From contig JBMOHS010000124.1 in assembly GCA_049317725.1 (NCBI GenBank), positions 1-12,063 of the forward strand: a stretch of DNA of 12,063 nucleotides. Reading direction: 5' to 3'. The position numbers and the translations under genes are program-made. Under the pieces are notes generated by a model. The model was not told the origin of the DNA and made no database searches. It saw only the letters and a program-made list of their open reading frames with translations. This document shows, one piece after another, positions 1 to 7,203 of the stretch. The stretch is from CAIOZW01 sp049317725. GTDB taxonomy: Bacteria; Acidobacteriota; Blastocatellia; RBC074. Within the stretch, counting starts at the first letter, position 1, and every line of letters starts with the position of its first letter.

Positions 1-291
1 GCCGCGTGCGTCAAAGGTGGCCCGCAGCCCCGTTTGGGTGTTGGTCCCCTCCCAACGCTCCCCTTGGCCTTTGGCTCGCCGGATGGTGTGGTTCCAGTCC
101 TCGTGAGCCGCCAGGATTCCCTCCCAGTCAGCCCTCTCCACACCCACCGGGAGGCGCTTGGCCGAGCCAGCGCGCGGCTGATCGAGCGGGCTTGCCCCGC
201 GTAAGATCGAGGGACGAGCCCCCGTACTTGACACAAGGATCGTCAACGAGAGTAACGCTGCAAGGAGGGCTTTCGATGATGCGTGTGGCAT
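1..291 (-). CDS. Secreted protein of unknown function, N-terminal part only
   Basis: An open frame of 97 codons runs from an ATG at 291 off the left edge without a stop, so the C-terminus is missing. The start is well supported: GAGGAG lies six bases upstream of the ATG. The protein begins MPHASSKALLAALLSLTILV, followed by SSTGA, which is a lysine, a hydrophobic core and a small-residue cleavage site near residues 24-26, so it should be exported by the Sec route. The mature part holds a Trp/His-rich stretch at about residues 55-80 (ADWEGILAAHEDWNHTIRRA, then GERWEGTNTQ and LRATFDARG). This vaguely recalls the leader segment before FG-GAP/VCBS repeats in some large secreted proteins, but that is only a memory-level resemblance and no function is assigned. 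It is co-directional with the quinoprotein gene but 936 bp away, so it is probably a separate transcription unit. Confidence 0.75.
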   Translation of the reverse strand, partial: MPHASSKALLAALLSLTILVSSTGARPSILRGASPLDQPRAGSAKRLPVGVERADWEGILAAHEDWNHTIRRAKGQGERWEGTNTQTGLRATFDARG

Positions 292-1227
292 GAGGGACTC
301 CTCAGTGGACACCGGATGCGGACCGACCGCACGGGTCCTCTCCTGACGGTTGATCTCAAAAGGCTCCCCCCGTGGAATCTCTCCCGAGGGTGTTGCTTGA
401 TGGCTGACGATTTGACGTGGTCGTTGTGTTCGGCGGGTGAACTCAAGCGACGGCACAAAACTTGATTACAAGATCAGAGAGGGCATCCGGATTCGATTGG
501 TACTGTCGATCCTTGGTCTTGAAAAGATCGTCAAACGATGCCGAAATTCCGGAGGTCACTGCCATCTCGCTGGGCTTTCATGGATCGGGTGTTGGTCAGT
601 GGTGCCATCCTTGCGAGACCGATGGGCGAGACCGATGGCTCTTGTTTGGCAAGGTGCTGGGGAGGACGCCAATTGCAGGAAGATCTCAAGAATGGGAGGT
701 ATTCGATATCGTCTTCTCGAACAATCAGCAGCAGCGGAGATCTCTTTCTGCTTGATCGATCCGGCGGATGGTCAAAGATCAGATCCTGGGCCAGCTCGAT
801 GTCGAACGCAGTCAAGTCCTTGTCGGGGGTCTAGTGGATCCGATACGCCTCTCCAAGCGAGGACCACGGTATCCGGCTGATTATTTTCTGCAGCCTTATC
901 GGCAGAATCTGGCACGAGTCGCCCCTTGGCTGGAAGAGAAATGCTTGGCGATTCAACAAGAAGCCAAAGCACGTGGTCCAATGACCTGCTCTAGGCTGAA
1001 GTTACTCTGACTACTAAAAGTAGACTTATCGATTGTACCCGAAACTTTCCCCATAATCAGCTCATCTTTTTTGAGGAGGGCAGAAAAATGACGAGGAGGC
1101 GCGGCTCGTGATCTCGACGCTAGAGCACGACTTGGCCCTCCCACCCCTCCCACCCCTCCCACCCCTCCCACTCTTTTGATGGCTGAGTCTAGGGAGGGGC
1201 AGGACGGGGGGGAGAAGGGAAGGGGGC
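292..1227. other. 936-bp intergenic region without a convincing gene
   Basis: This lies between two minus-strand genes. From about 440 to 1080 it is visibly AT-richer (481-540 is about 48% GC) than its neighbours. It contains short plus-strand ORFs (437-880, 462-755, 538-834, 768-1010) and minus-strand ORFs (531-815, 772-981), none with both a good ribosome-binding site and a recognisable family. Two peptides look somewhat protein-like: DRWLLFGKVLGRTPIAG within 462-755 and RYPADYFLQPYRQNLARVAP within 768-1010. They lie in different frames, so a decayed plus-strand gene is possible but not shown. Near 1072-1088 a strong GAGGAGGG precedes an ATG that opens only seven codons. The G-rich repeat at 1136-1171 is listed separately. 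Confidence 0.5.
1136..1171. repeat. Perfect 9-bp tandem repeat, four copies, G-quadruplex-capable
   Basis: The unit CCCTCCCAC is repeated four times without error at 1136, 1145, 1154 and 1163. On the minus strand, which has the sense of the quinoprotein mRNA, this reads GTGGGAGGG four times, giving eight runs of at least three G separated by one or two bases. That is a textbook G-quadruplex pattern. It starts 57 bases beyond the stop codon of the quinoprotein gene. CCCCTCCC at 1162-1169 is exactly complementary to GGGAGGGG at 1192-1199, so the transcript could instead form an 8-bp hairpin with a 22-base loop. No U-tract follows directly, so it is not a classical intrinsic terminator, although it could end or protect the transcript. 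Confidence 0.9.
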
Positions 1228-3081
1228 CTACTTCCCGTCGACAGAGTAGGCGAGGAGGGCATTGCCCGGAGACCCAAAGATGCGGCCATACCCGGAGTTG
1301 ATGTAGACGATCCCGTTGACGATCACCGGGCCCCCAGCATCGAGCGTCCCCCCCTTGGCCGTGCGGCCGTTGACGGCCTCCCAGGGCCGCGCGGCGGTGT
1401 CGGTCTCCCAGACAATCCGCCCATCCTCCGCCGCATAGGCCCGCAGCCAGCCATCGGTCGTTCCGGAGAAGATCACCCCGGGGATCGACGAGGCCGCCGC
1501 CGATTGCGCGTTGGTGCAGCGCGCGGTGCCCCACGAGCACTTGACGGCCGGGGCCGGTGTGCTCCAGACCTGCTCACCAGTGGCGATGCGCAGCGCCGTC
1601 AGTCCCGCCTTGCGTTTGGCCGGGGGGCCAATCGGGTCGGCGACGGGCACAAAGACGTGCGTTGCATCGGCGGTGAAGCCCCACTCGATCCCCCCGAGTG
1701 CCGTTCCCTCGCTCAGCCTCGCCTCCCAGACCTTGCGCCCCTGCTGGTCTGGGTCGAGCGCGTGGAGCATCCCGGACTTCTGCCCCGCCAGCAGCAGCTC
1801 CTTCCCGTTGGGGAGCCGTCGCAGAATGGGGGAGCTGCCGAAGTCATAGTCCGGTCCCGCCTCCTTCGGACAATTCCCAACTCCTGGCTGCCGGCAGTTC
1901 ATGATGAAGTTGTCTTGTGGCATTGCCTGAAAGGCCCAACGGATCTTTCCCGTGGCCAGCTCGAGGGCGAGGATCGAGTCGGGCCCAGTCGTCTCGACGT
2001 CGGTGTAGGAGTTGCCCGTCCCGACATAGAGCACCCCGCGCTTCGCATCGATCGTCGGAGCCGACCAGATCGCTGCGCCGGCCGGGCCATAGAGCTGGGT
2101 TCCTGTCTCGTTCTGGCGGTAGGGGCGCGGGGCCTCCGGGATGCTGTAGGTCTGCCAGAGCAGCTTGCCGGTCGCCGCGTCGAGCGCCGCGACGCTTCCC
2201 CGGAACCGGCAGCACTCGTACTTGTTCGGCCGCGCAATCGCCTCCTCGACTGAAGAGACGGGCACGTAGAGCCGATTGCGGTGGAGAATCGGCGAGCCGG
2301 TGATCCGGGCGACGGGATGTTCGTCAAGGCGGATCCGCCAGAGCGGACGCCCCGTCTCCGCGTCGATGGCGTGGACCGTCGCCCGCTCATCCCCGAAGTA
2401 GGCTGCAAACCGGCCCTTCGACAACGCTCCCAGCGAGACGGACGTCCGCACCGGCGCGTTGACCCGATAGGCCCAATAGGAACATCCCGTCCGCGTGTCG
2501 AGCGCCAGGACCTGCCCCGAATCGGTCGTCACGAAGAGCCGGTTCCCCAGGACCGCCGGCTGCCCAATCGCCATCGTCGCCGGATAGGCGAAGGCCCACT
2601 TCAATTTCAGCCGCGGCACGTCCGCCGCGCGCAGCCCCGGTGTCGGCTGATGACGGGAGTTCTCGAGATCACGTCCCCACCCCAGCCACTGCTCTGCTTT
2701 GAGGTCGATTGGACCCGCCGCCACGGTGCATCGGTTCTCCAACTCCGTCGCGGCGATCACTCCCCCCGGCTCCCGGCCTGTCAAGTAGACCGCCAGGGTC
2801 CGAATCTCCAGCTCCGTGAGCCCCTCCGCCTGCATCCGCATCGAACCGGTCGTCAGCGAGGCGATGATCTCCTCCGGCTGTCGCCGGGCGAGGAGCGACT
2901 TCGGCGGCGTGCGCCCCTGCGCATTGTCGTGGCAGCTCGCGCACCGCTCCTCATAGAGCTTCGCGCCATCTGGCCGCACCCCCTTGCCCTCCTGCTCTCC
3001 CCTCACCGACCATCCCCCCACGCTCAAGGCCAACAGCAGAACCCATCCGCCGGCTCGCACGATGTCCGTTGATCTCTTCAT
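1228..3081 (-). CDS. Periplasmic cytochrome c / PQQ-type beta-propeller dehydrogenase (polyvinyl-alcohol-dehydrogenase-like)
   Basis: This 617-residue protein is predicted to oxidise an alcohol in the periplasm using PQQ and pass electrons to its own haem. The start at 3081 has GAGGAG four bases upstream and gives a signal peptide (KRSTDIVRAGGWVLLLALSV, cleavage near residue 28); the in-frame start 16 codons earlier lacks such support. A haem c site, C47-A-S-C50-H51, is followed by Met81/Met83 as possible axial ligands. From about residue 130 there are propeller blades with repeated ALD..TG..LW motifs. Features such as WGRDLENSRHQPTPGL (135-150), DYDFGSSPI, GGIEWGF and the C-terminal NSGYGR...PGNALLAYS match cytochrome-fused polyvinyl-alcohol dehydrogenases. 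Adjacent cysteines C290-C291 before RFRG resemble the vicinal cysteine pair near PQQ in quinoprotein dehydrogenases. The natural substrate is unknown. It appears to stand alone, with no PQQ synthesis genes in view. Confidence 0.88.
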   Translation of the reverse strand: MKRSTDIVRAGGWVLLLALSVGGWSVRGEQEGKGVRPDGAKLYEERCASCHDNAQGRTPPKSLLARRQPEEIIASLTTGSMRMQAEGLTELEIRTLAVYLTGREPGGVIAATELENRCTVAAGPIDLKAEQWLGWGRDLENSRHQPTPGLRAADVPRLKLKWAFAYPATMAIGQPAVLGNRLFVTTDSGQVLALDTRTGCSYWAYRVNAPVRTSVSLGALSKGRFAAYFGDERATVHAIDAETGRPLWRIRLDEHPVARITGSPILHRNRLYVPVSSVEEAIARPNKYECCRFRGSVAALDAATGKLLWQTYSIPEAPRPYRQNETGTQLYGPAGAAIWSAPTIDAKRGVLYVGTGNSYTDVETTGPDSILALELATGKIRWAFQAMPQDNFIMNCRQPGVGNCPKEAGPDYDFGSSPILRRLPNGKELLLAGQKSGMLHALDPDQQGRKVWEARLSEGTALGGIEWGFTADATHVFVPVADPIGPPAKRKAGLTALRIATGEQVWSTPAPAVKCSWGTARCTNAQSAAASSIPGVIFSGTTDGWLRAYAAEDGRIVWETDTAARPWEAVNGRTAKGGTLDAGGPVIVNGIVYINSGYGRIFGSPGNALLAYSVDGK

Positions 3082-3833
3082 AGGTCTCCTCAATGTTTGC
3101 TTGCGTCCTCTCGCTGCTTCTTCCCACAAAGCCCCTTGACGCTCTCGCTCTTTACCGTGACATCTGATTGGTTTGACGAGCGGCTGGCTTTTCTCCCTCG
3201 CCTATTCCTGATCATACACCAACTCCAACCAAACCCCTTGACGAGGTGGTCGAGGCATCATTTTCTGAAGGCGCTTCCTTGTTGGCTGAGGGGGAATTGA
3301 CCAGCGAAGGGGTCTTTGAGGACCAAAGTGGGATCGATCGGATATCGCGACGCGATCTCTCTCTTACTCGGTTGGAGTGAGGCCTTGTGGGATCAGAAAG
3401 GGGGGAACGGGGAGGATGCGGGAAGGGAAGTTGGTGAGAGAACTGGCAGGGGCCGAAGAGAAGAGATCGTCGTCGTGTTACCCGTTATTGGAAAAGTCGG
3501 TCAACCCCCTTCGAGGGGACCGCTTTCGTTCGTTTCGATGACTCCCTGGGCCGACCGTTCGTTGGCGCGGAGTCGTTCAAAGCCTGGAAGAGAGGATTTC
3601 AATCTTTCCTCCTTCTCTTTCGTTAAGTGTGAATGCAACTAGCGTGCCAAGGTTTTTGTTAAAGAAGGTGATCGATCTAACTTGTTGATTTTCTTTGCGT
3701 TGTGGAAAGTATCGCCGAAACTGGGCAGGGATTGGGTCCACGTCCGCATCGAGTAATCGAGTAAGAAGAGGACCCCTGACCTGTAGAGTTGACACAGTGG
3801 GAAGTCGATGGCAACAAAAGGTGACAGGTCGCT
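3082..3833. other. 752-bp intergenic region, probable control region of the quinoprotein gene
   Basis: No convincing gene is seen. The plus-strand ORFs (3097-3300; 3316-3642, opening with TTG) lack ribosome-binding sites and have atypical composition. The minus-strand ORFs (3577-3912, 3677-3934) overlap the end of the dehydrogenase gene. The decanucleotide CCCCTTGACG occurs at 3132-3141 and 3234-3243, and TTGACGAG at 3173-3180 and 3238-3245. These direct repeats lie 50-165 bp upstream of the quinoprotein start and could be regulator sites. I could not pick a good -35/-10 pair on the minus strand. A hairpin near 3498-3522 is listed separately. Confidence 0.5.
3498..3522 (-). terminator. Possible weak intrinsic terminator
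   Basis: On the minus strand the sequence folds as CGGT-CCCCT, loop CGA, AGGGG, a four-base bulge, then ACCG, and two bases later TTTT. The stem is interrupted and the T-run short. It lies about 310 bases beyond the stop of the dehydrogenase gene at 3834, which is farther than usual. It could end transcripts coming from the permease-dehydrogenase operon before the quinoprotein control region. Confidence 0.28.
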
Positions 3834-4868
3834 TCAGGCGAACTGGAGGTCGGCGAGGGCCTCTTCGACCCAGTCTGGTGTGATCTCGCTCTCGTTGATG
3901 ACGGTGTACCAAAGGTCTGAACGGCCCTCAACATAGCGGCGGAGGTGGAGCAGGGAAGCCGTCAGATCTTGCCGGGAGATGGCGAGGTCGGCGGGTTGAT
4001 GGCGCAATCCGACTTGGTTCATGAAGTGGGTGACCCATTGATGGCGGTTTCCCTGGAGGCGTGACATGAGCCGAATTCCGAGGCCGACGATGTGGCCGTG
4101 GGTGAAGGGACGCTGCAATCGCTCTTCCAACTCATAGAAGAGGTAGTGCTCGGAGCCCTCCTCAACGCGGAAGTGGCCGGCAGGGAGGCAGATGGTATTG
4201 AGGCGGATGCAGCCTTCGACGATGGCCCAGAGGCCCGTATCGGTACATTGGCGAATTTCGTCGACGTTCCGTTCGAGCAGAGCGACAATCTGCCGGGCGG
4301 CGTCGATCTCTTCGTGGGAGAAGGGGTACTCGCTCCGACCCGCGCGATGGGCGAACTCCCAATCGAAAGAGGCGGTATGGATCGAGAGGAGGTCGCCGAC
4401 ACCGGCGATGTTGAGGTCAGGGGGGGCAGTGCGAATGACGTCATAGTCGATGACGAGTGGGTCAGGGGAAGCCTCGCCGAGATAGACGACGCGGTGGCCC
4501 TGTCGGAGACCGGCGGCAGGGGTGGTGAAGGCGTCGACGCTGAGGATGGTCGGGACGGTGACGAGCCGGATGCCACGTCTCCAGGCGAAGTACTTTCCCA
4601 AGTCGACCGCTTGGCCTCCCCCGATCGCGACGACCGTTTCGCAGGGAGGGGCAGCAGCAATTTGGCGATCGAGGACCGCTTGCTCCATCGATTCGACCAT
4701 CAGCACCGCCTCTGGGGAGGCGCCGAGGAGGTCCTGCGTGACGCGCCAGGGCAGTTCCATCGTCGTCACAACGAAGCGGCCGAGCTCTGTGCCGATTCCT
4801 CGGAGGCAGCCTCCGCCGGTGCGGAGGGAGAGAACGTTGGTGCGACCTGAAATCTTGTCCATAGACAT
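3834..4868 (-). CDS. Iron-containing dehydrogenase resembling sn-glycerol-1-phosphate dehydrogenase
   Basis: This 344-residue protein is predicted to be a cytoplasmic metal-dependent NAD(P)H dehydrogenase of the dehydroquinate synthase/glycerol-dehydrogenase fold. The start at 4868 (MSMDKISGRT) is chosen because AAGGAG lies nine bases upstream; the ATG at 4877 abuts that site and the one at 4862 is 15 bases away. The nucleotide-binding motif is AIGGGQAVDLGKYFA (81-95), followed by VPTILSVDAFTTPAA (105-119), the position of the VPT.xSxDG..SP segment in glycerol-1-phosphate dehydrogenases. Likely metal ligands are D159 (GVGD), H241 (GSEH) and H257 (THGHIVGLG). In archaea this family makes the lipid backbone; bacterial members such as B. 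subtilis AraM make glycerol-1-phosphate for other uses. The usual His-Asp-Gly is replaced by Val-Asp-Ala here, so the substrate may differ. It follows the permease gene by 63 bp and is probably co-transcribed with it. Confidence 0.82.
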   Translation of the reverse strand: MSMDKISGRTNVLSLRTGGGCLRGIGTELGRFVVTTMELPWRVTQDLLGASPEAVLMVESMEQAVLDRQIAAAPPCETVVAIGGGQAVDLGKYFAWRRGIRLVTVPTILSVDAFTTPAAGLRQGHRVVYLGEASPDPLVIDYDVIRTAPPDLNIAGVGDLLSIHTASFDWEFAHRAGRSEYPFSHEEIDAARQIVALLERNVDEIRQCTDTGLWAIVEGCIRLNTICLPAGHFRVEEGSEHYLFYELEERLQRPFTHGHIVGLGIRLMSRLQGNRHQWVTHFMNQVGLRHQPADLAISRQDLTASLLHLRRYVEGRSDLWYTVINESEITPDWVEEALADLQFA

Positions 4869-4931
4869 GATTGGCATCTCCTTCTTTGAGGGGGGAGGGA
4901 CCGACCGAGAGGCGCGGTCCAACCTACAGCT

Positions 4932-6383
4932 TCAGGGGCCGGATGGTTTCACTTCAGCGGCGACCAAGGGAGGGCCTGCCTCGCCGCGCAGGAGGCGACG
5001 CCGTAACCAGAAGAGATAGATCAGCAGGCCGAGCAGGATCGCGATGGAAGTAGCCTTGGCGGGGATATGGCGATCGGTCCAGCCGGGAATCTCTGTTTCG
5101 GGAAGGACGAGGGCGGCACTCAGTCCGAGGGTCCAGAGGAGGGCAAGGGTGGGCAGGATGCGCTCGCGGCCACGGCGTGGCCCGGCCGTCCTGGCTTGCC
5201 AGAGTGCGGCGACCATGATGCAGGCGTACCCAAGGTAGCCGGCGACGGCCGAAATGCTGCTGATCAGGTCCGTTTGGCGAAAGACGAGGACGACGACCGT
5301 CGAGAGGAGCCAGACGAGGAGGAGGGCGTGGCGCGGGGTCCGGTGCCCCTCGTCGATCTGACCGAGCCAACCAGATCCGGGAAGCATGCCGTCACGTGCC
5401 AGCGAGAAGAGGAGCCGCGAGGCCGCCGCCATGCTGGCAATCGCACAGGCCAGGATCGAGATGGCGACAACGGCCATGATCAGCGTCATCTGGCCAGAGC
5501 TGAAGGTGCCGAGGAGGACTGTCAGGAGGGGGTTGTCGGCCTGCTGGGTTGCTGTCACGTCCTTGATGGTCAGGACAACCCCCAGCAGGAGGAGAAAGCC
5601 GGCCAGACCGGAACCGAGCAGCGAGAGGAGCATGGCTCGTGGGATGGTCCGGCGCGGCTGGTGGGTCTCCTCCGCCAGATCGGCAGCGGCCTCGAATCCC
5701 GTCAGGCACCACGCGCCCATCAACAGCGAGAGCGAGAGGGAGGAGAGGCCGACCGTTCCGCCAAGCAGGCCGCTCTGTGGCGTCAACAGGCTGCCCAGAT
5801 CGATCTTTCGTGACCAGTCGAGCAGCCAGAAGAGCGCGATGGTCAGGACCGCGACGCCAGCCATCTCGGCGTAGACGCCCGCGTTGTTGATCCAAGCCGC
5901 TAACCGCAGGCCGAAGAGGTGGATCAAGGTGACGACCAGGATGACGGCGGCGCTGCCCCACGAGAGCACCTTGAGATCGACTCCTTCGGGAAAGAGGACG
6001 CCTCCCAGGGTGCCAGCGAGCGCGCTACAGACCGCCGGAAAGCCGGTCAGGAACTGGAGCAGCAACAGCCAGCCGGCCATGAATCCGAAATGGGGGTTGA
6101 CCAGGCGCGCCGTCCACTGATACCCATACCCAGCGAGCGGAATCCTCACGGCGAGGCGGGCCATGACCAGCGCGACCAGCAGCTGCCCCCCCAACACGAC
6201 CAGCCACGACCAGAGCACGGCTGGCCCGACGTGGCGGTAGCCGTGCCCGAAGTTGGCAAAGATCCCGGTATTGATCGAGATGAGGGAGAAGGCGATCGCG
6301 AAGCTCGAAAACGCACCGAGCGAGCGTTCGAGCTGCTGTCGGTATCCAAACTGCTCCAGATCTTTTGCGTCCTGTTGCTCCAT
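4932..6383 (-). CDS. APC-superfamily amino-acid permease
   Basis: A 483-residue inner-membrane transporter with about 12 hydrophobic helices, expected to import amino acids or related amines by proton or sodium coupling. The N-terminal LGAFSSFAIAFSLISINTGIF (22-42) is the broken first helix that forms the substrate site in this superfamily. GFEAAADLAEETHQPRRTIP (229-248) and SRLLFSLARDGMLPG (322-336) are family hallmarks. The overall pattern is closest to the amino-acid/choline (Uga4/Hnm1-like) branch, but the substrate cannot be read from sequence. The ATG at 6383 is preceded four codons upstream by an in-frame TGA, so the start is nearly fixed, yet no Shine-Dalgarno sequence is visible, suggesting a weak or leader-controlled start. 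It is divergent from the Ate1-like gene and leads a probable two-gene operon with the dehydrogenase downstream. Confidence 0.9.
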   Translation of the reverse strand: MEQQDAKDLEQFGYRQQLERSLGAFSSFAIAFSLISINTGIFANFGHGYRHVGPAVLWSWLVVLGGQLLVALVMARLAVRIPLAGYGYQWTARLVNPHFGFMAGWLLLLQFLTGFPAVCSALAGTLGGVLFPEGVDLKVLSWGSAAVILVVTLIHLFGLRLAAWINNAGVYAEMAGVAVLTIALFWLLDWSRKIDLGSLLTPQSGLLGGTVGLSSLSLSLLMGAWCLTGFEAAADLAEETHQPRRTIPRAMLLSLLGSGLAGFLLLLGVVLTIKDVTATQQADNPLLTVLLGTFSSGQMTLIMAVVAISILACAIASMAAASRLLFSLARDGMLPGSGWLGQIDEGHRTPRHALLLVWLLSTVVVLVFRQTDLISSISAVAGYLGYACIMVAALWQARTAGPRRGRERILPTLALLWTLGLSAALVLPETEIPGWTDRHIPAKATSIAILLGLLIYLFWLRRRLLRGEAGPPLVAAEVKPSGP

Positions 6384-6416
6384 ACACGATCACGCATTCG
6401 CCCGGAGGGGTTGCGG

Positions 6417-6444
6417 TTGAAGAGTCCTTTCTTTCGGGTACACT
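6417..6444 (+). promoter_or_regulatory. Candidate sigma-70-type promoter for the Ate1-like gene
   Basis: TTGAAG (6417-6422) and TACACT (6439-6444) are separated by 16 bases, with four of six matches in each box. They lie in the 160-bp divergent region, about 100 bases before the plus-strand start at 6544. The match is modest and the call rests on position as much as on sequence. Confidence 0.3.
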
Positions 6445-6543
6445 CTGACAGGCTGCCATCGATTTCGGCGATTGCAGTTTCCCCCAAAAGGTCTGTGGAT
6501 ACCAAGTCCAATCGGGAGAAGAAGGGCGGAGTCGAGACTTTTT

Positions 6544-7203
6544 ATGAGGTATGTCAATCAATATCAGCATCGGGAAGCGGTCAGCCCGGAGGATCTCGAC
6601 AGGTTGTTGGCTGAAGGGTGGCGCCATTTTGGGACGACCTTCTTCCGGTACTCGTTGATTGAGACGCAGGGCAGGCTGCGAAGGGTGATACCGCTGAGGA
6701 TCCGGCTGGGAGAGTTCCATCTCACCCGCAGTCAGCGGCGGATTCGTGCTCGCAACCGGGATCTCGAGGTACGGATCGGGCCGACGCTGATCAGCCCGAC
6801 AATCGAGTCCCTCTTTCAACAACACAAGGCGAGGTTTACCGACAACATCCCGGACTCGATCCACGATTTCCTGAGTGAGCAGCCGGCGACCGTGCCCTGT
6901 CGGAATCATCAACTCTCGCTCTATCAGGGGGACCGCCTGCTGGCGGCGAGCTTTCTCGACCTCGGAGCAACGGCAGCATCGGCTGTCTATGCAATCTTCG
7001 ATCTGGCGGAGAGCCGACGCAGCCTGGGAATCGAATTGATTCTTGCCGGAGTGGAGTACGCCCGGGCGCGTGGAATGGTCTATTATTACCCCGGCTATGC
7101 CTATCGGGGCCCGTCGATCTACGACTACAAGAAGCGATTCGCGGGGCTCGAGGCCTATGATTGGAAGGGTCGCTGGTTGTCTTACCGGGAGGAAGAAGAA
7201 TGA
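6544..7203 (+). CDS. Short Ate1/Bpt-type aminoacyl-tRNA-protein transferase (GNAT fold)
   Basis: A 219-residue protein predicted to transfer an amino acid from aminoacyl-tRNA to protein N-termini, marking them for degradation. Evidence is the family layout: GWRHFGTTFFRY (25-36), VIPLRIRLGEFHLTRSQRRI (48-67) with NRDLEV (71-76), ESLFQQHKARF (88-98), and the GNAT half ASFLDLG..ASAVYAIFD (135-153) with YYYPGYAY..SIYDYKKRF (180-199). It lacks the N-terminal cysteine cluster (CxxC...CC) that binds zinc or an Fe-S cluster in classical Ate1; the only cysteine is C119. Shorter variants of this kind are often annotated as arginine-tRNA-protein transferases in bacteria. The amino acid donated is unknown. 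The start at 6544 has only a weak GGAG 12 bases upstream; the ATG at 6472 is less likely. The stop overlaps the next start (ATGA), implying coupled translation. Confidence 0.78.
   Translation: MRYVNQYQHREAVSPEDLDRLLAEGWRHFGTTFFRYSLIETQGRLRRVIPLRIRLGEFHLTRSQRRIRARNRDLEVRIGPTLISPTIESLFQQHKARFTDNIPDSIHDFLSEQPATVPCRNHQLSLYQGDRLLAASFLDLGATAASAVYAIFDLAESRRSLGIELILAGVEYARARGMVYYYPGYAYRGPSIYDYKKRFAGLEAYDWKGRWLSYREEEE

Noticed and set aside
953..1540. Minus-strand ORF of 195 codons with a Val-Gly-Gly repeat
   Set aside because: It overlaps the 3' part of the quinoprotein gene in another frame, and the repeat residues are just the 9-bp DNA array read through. No family or ribosome-binding site was seen.
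1504..2253. Long plus-strand ORF opposite the quinoprotein gene
   Set aside because: It is an antisense shadow of a clearly coding GC-rich gene. The composition is Arg/Pro/Gly-rich with no recognisable motif.
3316..3642. Plus-strand ORF of 108 codons in the intergenic region
   Set aside because: It opens with TTG and has no ribosome-binding site, no recognised family and an odd Arg/Gly/Glu-rich composition.
3788..3817. TTGACA at 3789-3794 as a plus-strand promoter
   Set aside because: The hexamer 17 bases downstream (CAACAA) is a very poor -10 box, and there is no plus-strand gene to serve.
4092..4850. Plus-strand ORF of 252 codons opposite the dehydrogenase gene
   Set aside because: Antisense shadow; the acidic, low-complexity translation has no domain, while the opposite strand has full metal and nucleotide motifs.
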